A DNA stretch of 33,248 nt from Clostridiales bacterium (GTDB taxonomy: Bacteria > Bacillota > Clostridia > Peptostreptococcales > Anaerovoracaceae): assembly GCA_015058205.1 (NCBI GenBank), contig SVCS01000013.1, positions 1-33,248 of the forward strand. Direction: 5' to 3'. This document shows positions 25,364 to 32,761 of the stretch, in pieces (within the stretch, counting starts at the first letter, position 1; the number at the start of each line of letters is the position of its first letter). Under the pieces are notes generated by a model, which did no database searches, was not told where the DNA came from, and was given only the letters and a program-made list of their open reading frames with translations. A program made the translations under genes and the position numbers.

Positions 25364-26623
25364 ATGGTTGACACGAAACCAGTTGAAACAATCACAACAA
25401 AAAAAGAACGTGACTATATGTTTGACACGTTCAGAGGAATCCTGATGCTGTCGATTCCGATTTCCCACTTCACCAAAGCCTCGGGCAACTGGTACGCGGT
25501 CATGTGGGGCGGCGCAGGATTCTCACACACCTCCCCGACGGGATTCGTCTACATCACAATCAACGTATTCGTTATGCAGGCGTTCATGTTCCTGTCCGGT
25601 TACTTCTCCAAAAAACCGGAGCGCGCCAGAGAAACCGCATTCCGCGGCGTGCTGTGGCCGTATCTGGTGTTCACCACAATCACGATGATCGCAGCATGGG
25701 GATTCAACTGTCCGATCGGGCACTATTTCGGATATCTGACCCCATCCTTCGCACTGTGGTTCCTGGTAGCCCTGTTCCTCTACAGGTACTTCCTGGTGGA
25801 CATCATCAAATTCAAGTGGGCGCTGCCGATGAGTATCTTCATGATGTTCGCAGCTGGTGTCCTGCCTTTTGGCCAGTTCATGGCGTTGGGACGTGTGTTC
25901 TCCTACTTCCCGTTCTTCATGATCGGATACTACTGTTCCAAGGAGACTCTGGACAAAGTCAGAACGCTCAAGCGTAAACCTGTTATCGTAGGACTGCTTG
26001 GCGCTGTACTCGTGTTTATGTCCATCTGGCTCATGTACCACGGACCGAAGCTCGGATGGTTCCTGCTTAAAACAGACTGCAGCCACTTCGGAATGCCATG
26101 GTATACGGACGCGCTTTGGAGACTGCTCGTATTCGGTCTGTCCTGCGGTTGGATCACCTTCATGGTCAACATTCTGCCGTCGAAGCAGAACTTCCTCTGC
26201 TACATTGGTACGAATACGATGCCGATCTACCTGTTCCACCTGGGACTGCGTCATGTGATTACACAGTACGGGATCTACATGGGAGTTGTTGGTTCTCTGA
26301 TCGTAGCATGGTTTGGAGGCATCTCCCTGCTTCATGGCAAGCACAAAAACTGGACCGTCTCAATCATCATCACGGTTCTCTCCATCGCGGGCGTATTCGC
26401 CCTCTGTATGTCAGGCGCACTGGAGCCGCTGGCAGGTGGATGTCCGAAGAATCTGGTCCTCTTCTACGTCCTGGTCTGGGGCAGCGCGCTGCTGACCGGC
26501 ATCTCTTTATCAGCTCCATTCTGGGTCAAGCTCTACGACCTGCTGACGGAAGGACCTCTGAGAGCTTCCTTTATCACTAGCTGGCTCGAAGGAAAGTACT
26601 TAAAGAAGAATGAAGAAGCGTAA
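25364..26623 (+). CDS. Membrane acyltransferase (acyltransferase-3 family)
   Basis: This 419-residue integral membrane protein is of the acyltransferase-3 (OafA/WecH/NolX-like) type, with about ten to eleven hydrophobic helices. The N-terminal helix has the family pattern with a catalytic-type histidine, FDTFRGILMLSIPISHF. Further signs are FMFLSGYFSKK and TNTMPIYLFHLGLRHV near the end. Family members acylate sugars or other acceptors at the membrane; the acceptor here is unknown. AGGAGG lies nine bases before the ATG at 25364; an earlier in-frame ATG inside the flavoprotein end has no SD. Its end overlaps the lipoprotein gene by 14 bases, so acylation and hydrolysis functions may be paired. 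Confidence 0.9.
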   Translation: MVDTKPVETITTKKERDYMFDTFRGILMLSIPISHFTKASGNWYAVMWGGAGFSHTSPTGFVYITINVFVMQAFMFLSGYFSKKPERARETAFRGVLWPYLVFTTITMIAAWGFNCPIGHYFGYLTPSFALWFLVALFLYRYFLVDIIKFKWALPMSIFMMFAAGVLPFGQFMALGRVFSYFPFFMIGYYCSKETLDKVRTLKRKPVIVGLLGAVLVFMSIWLMYHGPKLGWFLLKTDCSHFGMPWYTDALWRLLVFGLSCGWITFMVNILPSKQNFLCYIGTNTMPIYLFHLGLRHVITQYGIYMGVVGSLIVAWFGGISLLHGKHKNWTVSIIITVLSIAGVFALCMSGALEPLAGGCPKNLVLFYVLVWGSALLTGISLSAPFWVKLYDLLTEGPLRASFITSWLEGKYLKKNEEA

Positions 26624-27578
26624 ATGCACAAGTAGATATAAACTATCAGCTGCCGTATTCGTTACGGCAGCTCTTTGCATTGCTTTTGCACTTGGCTTGG
26701 CAGGATGCGGGGCAAATTCTGGTTCTGATTCGCCGGACGGCACCTATGATACCGTCAGCGAAGATTTCTTCCTGATGAATGAAGACGGCACGTACACTTA
26801 CGGTGAAATAGTTGCTCCTGTTATGGAGGATTCGTTCCCTCTTGTTTCGATTTCCCACGGAATCTACGGTACCATCAATAGCGGCGGCGCAAAGCAGCTT
26901 TCAGAGATGCTGGCGTCACACGGCATTGCAGCCGTCCGCGTTGATTTCAACAGATGTCTGACGAACGATCCTGAAGAGGCTTTAACCAAGGACAAGTCCG
27001 GGCGCACGAATGAGTACACCCTTTCAGATATGCTGGAGTCGAACCAGCTGGCCATTGAATATGCGCTCGATAACTACAATATCGACGAAAACCGCATCGG
27101 TGTCTACGGCAGATCCTTCGGCGGCCGCGTCGCTATGATCATGGGCAATGAAAGCATCGGCGGCATTGACTACAAAGCGATGGCCCTCATCGCCCCGGCC
27201 GGAAATGAGTACGCGCTCATACACTACATGGGCGGACAAGAAGAGTGGGACCGCATCCGTGCAATTGTCAAAAAAGACGGCAGCTACAAGCGGGGCAATC
27301 TCGTTCTCACCTCTCAGTGGTTTGACGAATACTATGAAATGAACCCGGCCCTCACCGGCGAGAAGTTCGGCGATAAACCGGTCATGGTTTATTACAACAC
27401 AAAGGACACAGTCGTCGAACCAAAGACCAGTCTTGACTGTGCCCATGCTTATTCCAATGTTGCAATTTATGAAGTGACGACTGATGATGGTCATGGATAC
27501 GAAATGTCTTACGACCACTCTGAAATCAAAGATGAGATCATGAACCGCGTCGTCACCTTCTTTGAGAAAAACCTCTAA
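26610..27578 (+). CDS. Lipoprotein alpha/beta-hydrolase
   Basis: This exported 322-residue lipoprotein has a basic N-terminus, a hydrophobic stretch and the lipobox LAGC (Cys at about 33). The mature part is an alpha/beta-hydrolase with nucleophile GRSFGG (Ser 169), the acid in YYNTKDTVVEP (Asp 266) and the histidine in DDGHGYE (His 295), all in order. The oxyanion region ISHGIYG is also seen. It should act outside the membrane as an esterase or acyl hydrolase; the substrate is unknown. It starts inside the last 14 bases of the acyltransferase gene, so the two are co-translated. Its stop and the stop of the opposite flavodoxin-type gene are one base apart. Confidence 0.9.
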   Translation: MKKRKCTSRYKLSAAVFVTAALCIAFALGLAGCGANSGSDSPDGTYDTVSEDFFLMNEDGTYTYGEIVAPVMEDSFPLVSISHGIYGTINSGGAKQLSEMLASHGIAAVRVDFNRCLTNDPEEALTKDKSGRTNEYTLSDMLESNQLAIEYALDNYNIDENRIGVYGRSFGGRVAMIMGNESIGGIDYKAMALIAPAGNEYALIHYMGGQEEWDRIRAIVKKDGSYKRGNLVLTSQWFDEYYEMNPALTGEKFGDKPVMVYYNTKDTVVEPKTSLDCAHAYSNVAIYEVTTDDGHGYEMSYDHSEIKDEIMNRVVTFFEKNL

Positions 27579-27579
27579 C

Positions 27580-28122
27580 TTACAGTGCTGCGGCGAACTG
27601 TTTCAGTTCAGCCAGCGTTGCTTCATCAGCCGCCAGATCCTTAGGCTTGTTTGCTGAAATCGATTTTGCAAAAGCAATATCCCATTCCAGATAACCCGCA
27701 ATACATGCAAACTGCTTCTGAATGATTTCATATTCCGCATCATCCAGTTCCGCTTCGCCGATTACAACGGTTCCGATTTTCTTGTTGCCTTTGAACTTGG
27801 ATGCGCGCGCATAGAATTTATCGATGACCAGTTTGAGCTGCGCCGTTACGCCCCACCAATAAACAGGCGTCGCAAAGATCAGCACATCTGCCGCTTCAAC
27901 AGCTTCATTAATCTCCGGCGAATCATCGGCAAAGATGCACCTGCTCATGCAACCGCAAGCGTTGCAGGCTTTGCAAGGAATGATATTCTTGCCTTCTGTT
28001 TCGATGACTTCCACTTCGATATCCGCAGCGTCTGCTCTCTCACTGATCCCCTCTTTAAGCGCCTTGATCGCTGTCAGCGTGTTTCCTTTTCTTGGACTTC
28101 CATTGAATAATAATACTTTCAT
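27580..28122 (-). CDS. NADPH-dependent FMN reductase / flavodoxin-like protein with Cys motif
   Basis: This 180-residue flavin protein of the FMN-reductase/iron-sulfur flavoprotein-like group has the FMN phosphate loop NGSPRKGNT, then a cysteine segment PCKACNACGCMSRCIFADD (five Cys in 16 residues), ATPVYWWGVTAQLKLVIDKFYAR for flavin and oligomer contacts, and a C-terminal helix pair. The compact cysteine cluster recalls iron-sulfur flavoproteins (Isf) but need not bind a cluster. GAGGAG precedes the ATG by seven bases. The gene converges on the lipoprotein hydrolase with one base between the stops and no terminator hairpin between them, so both messages probably overlap antisense. Confidence 0.9.
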   Translation of the reverse strand: MKVLLFNGSPRKGNTLTAIKALKEGISERADAADIEVEVIETEGKNIIPCKACNACGCMSRCIFADDSPEINEAVEAADVLIFATPVYWWGVTAQLKLVIDKFYARASKFKGNKKIGTVVIGEAELDDAEYEIIQKQFACIAGYLEWDIAFAKSISANKPKDLAADEATLAELKQFAAAL

Positions 28123-28214
28123 TGTGATCTCCTCTTCTCCTATTACACTGAGTTACATATATGATAGCAATCACTCAGCACTTAGTAAATACCTCACGTT
28201 TTTGTTCGGACATT

Positions 28215-28243
28215 TTGACATGGTCCGATGTTTTGTATATGAT
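28215..28243 (+). promoter_or_regulatory. Consensus promoter of mnmM, with dyad over the -35
   Basis: TTGACA (28215-28220), 17 bases, TATGAT (28238-28243). The -35 lies inside an imperfect dyad, CGGACA (28207-28212) to TGGTCCG (28221-28227), that could be an operator. The leader is about 35 bases. Confidence 0.6.
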
Positions 28244-28284
28244 TTGCTTACGGAAAAGTACGGAAATAATGGGAAGTAAATAAG

Positions 28285-28863
28285 ATGGCAAATCTGATCA
28301 GACAGACAACAGAACTCGCGCTGCATATCGTGCGGCCATATGTGACGCCGGACAGCACCGTAATCGACGCGACCTGCGGAAACGGTCATGATACGCTGGC
28401 TCTGGCACAGATGAATCCGGCGAAGCTCTATGCGTTTGATATCCAGGAAGATGCGATCCGCACAACGACTGCGCTTCTGGAAGCCAACGGTTACAGCAAA
28501 AGCATTGCAGAGCGTCGCATCATTCTGCGTTGTGCCGCACACGAAGAGATGAGGAAATACGTATCCAGTCCTGTCAACGCTGTCCTTTTCAATCTGGGCT
28601 ACCTTCCCGGTGGTGATAAAGAGATTACAACAAAAGCAGCGTCAACGTTAATCGCGGTGCAGGCTGCCATGGAACTTCTTGAAACCGATGGCGTTATCTG
28701 CATCACCATGTACAGCGGTCACGACGCAGGCAAAGAAGAAAAAGCCGCCCTGCTGAACTTCGCGGAAACCCTCGATGCGAAACTGTGGCACACTGCTTAC
28801 ATCAGCATGCCGAACCAGAAGCACAATCCGCCGGAGATTCTTTTCATCACACGCAAAGCATGA
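28285..28863 (+). CDS. mnmM: tRNA U34 methyltransferase MnmM (YtqB family)
   Basis: This class I SAM-dependent methyltransferase has 192 residues. Motif I is VIDATCGNGHDTLALA, motif II YAFDIQEDAI, and the family hallmark is FNLGYLPGGDKEITT. The YtqB family has been shown in Bacillus to methylate the wobble uridine in the nm5s2U/mnm5s2U pathway (MnmM); older annotation calls it rRNA methylase. The C-terminal NPPEILFITRKA fits the family. A weak SD (GGGAAG) precedes the ATG. The gene stands alone, with its own promoter upstream and a terminator 25 bases after the stop. Confidence 0.88.
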   Translation: MANLIRQTTELALHIVRPYVTPDSTVIDATCGNGHDTLALAQMNPAKLYAFDIQEDAIRTTTALLEANGYSKSIAERRIILRCAAHEEMRKYVSSPVNAVLFNLGYLPGGDKEITTKAASTLIAVQAAMELLETDGVICITMYSGHDAGKEEKAALLNFAETLDAKLWHTAYISMPNQKHNPPEILFITRKA

Positions 28864-28885
28864 ACAGGCTATCAGAAAATACACA

Positions 28886-28918
28886 TAAAAAAACAGTCCC
28901 CGAAAGGACTGTTTTTTG
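28886..28918. terminator. Bidirectional terminator after mnmM
   Basis: An A-run and ACAGTCC pair with GGACTGT followed by TTTTTTG; stem CAGTCC (28894-28899)/GGACTG (28906-28911) with A/T extension and loop CCGAAA. It can also end the convergent lipoprotein gene (stop at 28951). Confidence 0.85.
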
Positions 28919-28950
28919 TTCAACATTGTTTGTGCTGCCTTTGCTTGAGA

Positions 28951-29592
28951 CTACTGGTTTCCCAGGCTCTGTGTCAGGCCGTTGATTGCAGTCATGAATC
29001 CGCCCATAACAGCATCGAGTACGCTTTCATCGATATCTTCGCTGATATCCCACACGCCTTCATCATTCTTAACCATTGGGAATACAACGTCGTTGGTAAC
29101 AATGCCATCCTCTGCGGAAGCAGTCTTCTCTACAGATGTTGAGAGCAGTTCTACTGTCTTAGCGTGAAGCGCTTTTTCATCGCTGGCTACATCAGGGTTG
29201 GACATGGCAAATGCCATGAGATCTGCCAGCCATGTATCTGTCGCTTTCTGCATATCTGCATTGGATACGGTTGCCGGAATGTTGATGTGTGTGTCATCCA
29301 CTACTTCAGGCTTCCCGAGCTTGTAATCGAAGTGTCCGAACATCGCGGTCAGGATGGTCTGTACGTCTTCTTCAGAACCTAACGTTTTCTCGGCATCGCC
29401 GAATACATCTTCGCCGCCGGCCAGTTCCTCGATCGCGGTCATATCTGCCGATTTAAGAGCCGACAGGATTTTATCTAATGATGCTGTTGCCTCATCCTCC
29501 GGTGATGTTGCAGATCCGCCGCATCCTGCAAAAGCGAATACGATCATCAGTGACATCAGCACACCGACTGTAAGTTTCAATATTTTTTTCAT
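28951..29592 (-). CDS. Putative lipoprotein, DUF5105-like
   Basis: This exported 213-residue protein has a KKILKL N-terminus, a hydrophobic core and FAGCGGS as a probable lipobox (Phe at -3, so not perfect), which gives a lipid-anchored mature protein. The body is acidic, Ala- and Asp-rich, with ASLDKILSALKSADM near the start, as in many Firmicutes lipoproteins of the DUF5105/DUF4878 kind with a cystatin/NTF2-like fold. No catalytic motif is seen. GGAGG lies nine bases before the ATG at 29592; an ATG three codons earlier is abutting the SD. Its function is unknown. Confidence 0.82.
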   Translation of the reverse strand: MKKILKLTVGVLMSLMIVFAFAGCGGSATSPEDEATASLDKILSALKSADMTAIEELAGGEDVFGDAEKTLGSEEDVQTILTAMFGHFDYKLGKPEVVDDTHINIPATVSNADMQKATDTWLADLMAFAMSNPDVASDEKALHAKTVELLSTSVEKTASAEDGIVTNDVVFPMVKNDEGVWDISEDIDESVLDAVMGGFMTAINGLTQSLGNQ

Positions 29593-29662
29593 TGTCTGCA
29601 TCCTCCGTTTTTGATACTTAACTTGTGTTCTGATTTTATCATAGGCGCAATTGGTTCACAAT

Positions 29663-29691
29663 AAAAAAAACGGCAGCGCTCTGCACTGCCG
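29663..29691 (-). terminator. Terminator of the 28-codon gene
   Basis: On the - strand CGGCAG...CTGCCG (29691-29671) with inner GC pair is followed by eight T. A second eight-base A run precedes the stem on this strand's template. It points only to the - strand. Confidence 0.75.
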
Positions 29692-29732
29692 AAAAAAAAC
29701 ACGTTTCGCTTTTGTTTACGCTGCGTATTTGT

Positions 29733-29819
29733 TTATAAGTTGCCTTTTGAAACTATAAGGTCGATCATCTCGGCGCATTCCGCCATATCCTCGATGAACG
29801 TTCTGATTAAGTTTCTCAT
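29733..29819 (-). CDS. 28-codon small protein, function unknown
   Basis: This short reading frame encodes 28 residues: MRNLIRTFIEDMAECAEMI followed by DLIVSKGNL. It has an SD (GAGGGA, 29825-29830) five bases before the ATG, a promoter (TTGACT, 16 bases, TAAAAT at 29913-29886) and a strong terminator 42 bases after the stop. The promoter, SD, frame and terminator make a complete unit of about 215 bases. The peptide is one amphipathic helix, with hydrophobic residues (4, 5, 8, 9, 12, 19, 22, 23) on one face and Glu/Asp on the other. It has no membrane span or signal peptide. I do not recognise it. It lies divergent from the NSS symporter gene and might be a regulator, leader or partner peptide. 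Confidence 0.55.
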   Translation of the reverse strand: MRNLIRTFIEDMAECAEMIDLIVSKGNL

Positions 29820-29885
29820 GAATATCCCTCTTTTCCGAATAAATCTTCTTTTCAGGTATCAGTGATAGCTCTTATCTACAATTTC

Positions 29886-29913
29886 ATTTTAATACTTAGT
29901 TTGCTTAAGTCAA
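29886..29913 (-). promoter_or_regulatory. Promoter of the 28-codon gene
   Basis: On the - strand TTGACT (29913-29908), a 16-base spacer and TAAAAT (29891-29886). The leader to the ATG is about 60 bases. Confidence 0.5.
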
Positions 29914-30130
29914 CCACAGATTTACAACTAGTTTGCTGTATTTCAGGCGGTTTTGAGCCTAGAATTGTCAATTAATTCCATATTTGAATTCGCCCTATTT
30001 TGACCGTTCACTTTTGCCGCTCCCTCTCAGCTCATATGCACCAAGGGTTCCAGCGATTTTGACCCCTTCGGAACCGTCCAGAATTATCCTCTTACTTTTT
30101 TGCTTAGTTTTCAACGTTTCTACAACATAG

Positions 30131-30159
30131 TTGCCTTTTGCAAATAGAGCTTGTATAAT
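30131..30159 (+). promoter_or_regulatory. Promoter of the NSS symporter
   Basis: TTGCCT (30131-30136), 17 bases, TATAAT (30154-30159); the leader is about 50 bases and ends in the AAGGAGA SD. A small inverted repeat, CGTG (about 30168-30171)/CACG (30179-30182), lies in the leader. Confidence 0.6.
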
Positions 30160-30216
30160 ACACGTTGCGTGTCAAAGGCACGCAGTCATTATTTGTTTTT
30201 AAAGGAGATATTTTAT

Positions 30217-31554
30217 ATGGAACGAGAAAGATTAGGAAGCCGTCTAGGCTTCATTCTGCTGAGCGCAGGCTGCGCTATCGGATGCGGAAATATTTGGAAG
30301 TTCCCGTGGATGTGCGGTCAGAACGGCGGCGGCGGTTTTGTACTCGTATACATCTGCTGCCTGCTTCTGTTGGGACTTCCTGCAATGACAATGGAGTTCT
30401 CCCTTGGTAGAGCTTCACAGGCCAGCCCAGTCCGCATGTATCAGAAACTGGAAAAGCCAGGCCAGAAGTGGCAGATCCACGGATATCTTGCATTCGCAGG
30501 AAACGTGTGTCTGATGGCATTCTACACAGTTGTAACCGGCTGGATGATTTATTACTTCGTAAGTTTTGCCCTTGGCAATCATGAGAATCTGGGCTTTGTA
30601 ACGATGATCACCAACCCGGGCGTGAATGTCGGCTATCTGGCTGTTGCTGTTGCTGTCGGATTTATCATCCTCAGCTTCAATCTCCAGGGCGGTCTGGAAC
30701 GTGCGACCAAGTTCATGATGGTTGTGCTGCTGTTACTGATGCTGGTTCTGGCAGTCCGCAGCATGACGCTGTCCGGCGGCAAAGAAGGACTCTACTTCTA
30801 TCTGGTACCTGATTTCTCAAAGATCACCGGTCCGGTTATCGTAGCAGCAATGAACCAGGCGTTCTTCACACTGTCCATCGGTATCGGTTCCATGGCAATA
30901 TTCGGCAGCTACATCGGCAAAGAGCGTTCCCTCATGGGTGAGTCCGTCAATGTAATCTGCCTCGATACATTTGTTGCTCTCGTTGCAGGACTGATCATCT
31001 TCCCTGCCTGCTTCACCTATGATCTGGAAGTCGGCGCTGGTCCGTCCCTGCTCTTCGACACCATGGCAACCGTATTCAACAACATGGCCGGCGGTCAGTT
31101 CTGGGGAGCTCTGTTCTTCCTGTTCATGACCTTCGCTGCCCTCTCCACAGAGCTGGCAGTATTTGAGAACATCCTGGCGTGTGTCCGTGAAATGACTGGA
31201 CTGAACAGACACAAAGGCAGCATCCTCTGCGGTATCGGCATCTTCCTGATTTCCCTGACGACAGCTCTGGGCTACAGTGTATTCCACTTCCAGCCTTTCG
31301 CAGAAGGCAGTGCATGGCTTGATTTCTGGGACTTCATCGTAAGTACTAACCTGCTGCCGATCGGTGCTCTCATTTTCGCAGTCTTCTGCTGTTCCGACCG
31401 TTTCGGATGGGGCTGGGACAACCTGGTCGCAGAAGCCAACTCCGGAAAGGGTCTGAAAATCCAGCCTTGGATGAAGCCGTTCTTTAAGTACGTCGTACCT
31501 ATCGTCGTCCTCATCCTGTATATCATCGGACTTTCATCCTTCCAGTGGAACTAA
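30217..31554 (+). CDS. Sodium-dependent transporter, NSS/SNF (LeuT-fold) family
   Basis: This Na+-coupled amino acid-type symporter has 445 residues and about eleven hydrophobic helices, as in bacterial NSS proteins. Helix 1 shows the family's unwound region: GSRLGFILLSAGCAIGCGNIWKFPW. Further family segments are NGGGGFVLVY, the conserved IGSMAIFGSYIG stretch of helix 6 with glycines, and TFAALSTELAVFENI. The substrate may be Trp, Met, Tyr or branched-chain amino acids; the sequence does not decide. AAGGAGA lies eight bases before the ATG at 30217; earlier ATGs in frame lie in the promoter region. It is divergent from the 28-codon gene, and no MetS-like small membrane subunit follows it. Confidence 0.93.
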   Translation: MERERLGSRLGFILLSAGCAIGCGNIWKFPWMCGQNGGGGFVLVYICCLLLLGLPAMTMEFSLGRASQASPVRMYQKLEKPGQKWQIHGYLAFAGNVCLMAFYTVVTGWMIYYFVSFALGNHENLGFVTMITNPGVNVGYLAVAVAVGFIILSFNLQGGLERATKFMMVVLLLLMLVLAVRSMTLSGGKEGLYFYLVPDFSKITGPVIVAAMNQAFFTLSIGIGSMAIFGSYIGKERSLMGESVNVICLDTFVALVAGLIIFPACFTYDLEVGAGPSLLFDTMATVFNNMAGGQFWGALFFLFMTFAALSTELAVFENILACVREMTGLNRHKGSILCGIGIFLISLTTALGYSVFHFQPFAEGSAWLDFWDFIVSTNLLPIGALIFAVFCCSDRFGWGWDNLVAEANSGKGLKIQPWMKPFFKYVVPIVVLILYIIGLSSFQWN

Positions 31555-31574
31555 ACAATAACATATCTTGAGAT

Positions 31575-31770
31575 GGGGCGGTTCCACAAATGCCCCGGCT
31601 TTGGTCCTCGTCGCTGACGATTACCACGGCTCACTCACTAGATAATAGAAACCCGGAGAAACTCGCCTGACGGTTCAGACATCTCCGGGTTTTACTAATC
31701 TCTATATTCGTTTCGCCTGTAATCGTTTCAGCTCCTGCGGAATCAGCTCAGGCATCCGTGGAACCGCCCC
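31575..31770. repeat. 196-bp palindromic element with nested hairpins
   Basis: The outer arms are GGGGCGGTTCCAC (31575-31587) and its exact complement (31758-31770), extended by ATGCC after a two-base mismatch to 20 bp. A second pairing, GCTGACGATTAC (about 31613-31624), has a near-complement GTAATCGTTTCAGC (about 31719-31732). The core is an 11-bp stem (31649-31659 / 31682-31692) with a smaller CTGA/TCAG hairpin in its loop. No gene fits inside. It may be a MITE-like element or a structured RNA that also terminates both convergent genes. Confidence 0.65.
31649..31696. terminator. Core terminator hairpin, symporter/ddh
   Basis: AAACCCGGAGA (31649-31659) pairs with TCTCCGGGTTT (31682-31692). 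On the + strand T and ACTAATC follow; on the - strand TTTCTATTATC follows. It is symmetric and so is suitable for both convergent genes. Confidence 0.65.
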
Positions 31771-31783
31771 CCTTCAGCACATG

Positions 31784-32761
31784 TTACAGCATATGGGCGA
31801 TGAGTTCTTCGCGAGGCGTTTCTGCCAGATAGCAAGGCGGAATATCGAAGATGGTTCTGCCCCCGCTGACGCCTTCCTGTGACAGTCTGTACGCGGCTCT
31901 TGCCACTGCTGTCAGAACACTTCCGGTGAAGAATGGGTTGGATTCCAGGTTCAATGTGAATTCGATTGTGTCGAGATACTCACCATTGACTCCTGTTACG
32001 CCGCTTCTGAGTACGCTGCCTCCGTGCGGCAGACCTGTGTGGTCTCTGTCCATTTCTTCCTGCGTAATGAATGTAACTGTAGTATCATAATCTGCGAAGT
32101 AGTTTGGCATGGTGACGATTGCTTCTTCAATCGCGGCCTTATCAGCACCTTCTTCCGCGACGACGAAGCACTCTCTCGTGTGCTTATCGCGTGTCGTGAG
32201 TTCAGGATTCTCCCCATTTCTGACACGGTCAACGGCTGCCTGTACCGGCACTGTGTACTGGCGTGCATCGGCAACGCCATCGATTCTTCTGATGGCATCA
32301 GAGTGACCCTGGCTGACGCCTCTCCCCCAGAATGTGTAATCATTGCCTGTCGGCAGAGCTGCGTTGGCGTAGAGTCTCGCAACGGAGAACAAGCCCGGAT
32401 CCCATCCAACGGAAATAATTCCAACATTCCCTGCTGCCTTTGCAGCGGCATCTACTGCAGCCAGATGCTGCGGGATGTTTGCGTGTGTGTCGAAGCTGTC
32501 GACCACGTTGCACTTGGCAGCGAGCTGCGGGGTCATCTCCGGAAGATCTGTTGCGCTTCCGCCGCAGAGAATCAGGACGTCTATGTCTGATGCCATTTCA
32601 TCAAGTTTATCCATTGATACTACAGGGGCATCCGAAGCGATCTTAACCGTTTCGGGGTCTCTTCTCGTGAAGACAGCGGTCAGTTCCATATCGCCAGCGA
32701 GCTGCACTGCCGCTTCAACACCTCTCCCCAGATTTCCATAACCTACGATTCCGACTTTCAT
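31784..32761 (-). CDS. ddh: meso-Diaminopimelate D-dehydrogenase
   Basis: It makes meso-diaminopimelate directly from tetrahydrodipicolinate, ammonia and NADPH, a one-step route to the lysine and cell-wall precursor. The 325-residue protein is the family length. A Rossmann motif GYGNLGRGVE opens the protein. The segments CGGSATDLPE, VVDSFDTHANIP and the substrate-binding GWDPGLFSVARLY with WGRGVSQGHSDAIRRI are family hallmarks. The start at 32761 has AAAGGTG six bases upstream. It stands alone, convergent with the symporter and separated by the palindromic element. The promoter was not clearly identified. Confidence 0.92.
   Translation of the reverse strand: MKVGIVGYGNLGRGVEAAVQLAGDMELTAVFTRRDPETVKIASDAPVVSMDKLDEMASDIDVLILCGGSATDLPEMTPQLAAKCNVVDSFDTHANIPQHLAAVDAAAKAAGNVGIISVGWDPGLFSVARLYANAALPTGNDYTFWGRGVSQGHSDAIRRIDGVADARQYTVPVQAAVDRVRNGENPELTTRDKHTRECFVVAEEGADKAAIEEAIVTMPNYFADYDTTVTFITQEEMDRDHTGLPHGGSVLRSGVTGVNGEYLDTIEFTLNLESNPFFTGSVLTAVARAAYRLSQEGVSGGRTIFDIPPCYLAETPREELIAHML

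Larger units (their letters stand above)
29593..30216. other. 624-base intergenic region holding a mini-gene and two promoters
   Basis: This AT-rich stretch separates the lipoprotein from the symporter. It holds a terminator (29663-29691), a 28-codon gene with promoter (29733-29913), and the symporter promoter (30131-30159). From about 29915 to 30130 no gene is visible. That part has two copies of TTTTGACC (near 29998 and 30057), and the inverted pair GGTTCC (30046-30051)/GGAACC (30070-30075). Confidence 0.6.

Noticed and set aside
25523-26344. 273-codon - strand frame
   Set aside because: It is a shadow of the acyltransferase; composition is rich in His, Glu and Gln with no start signal.
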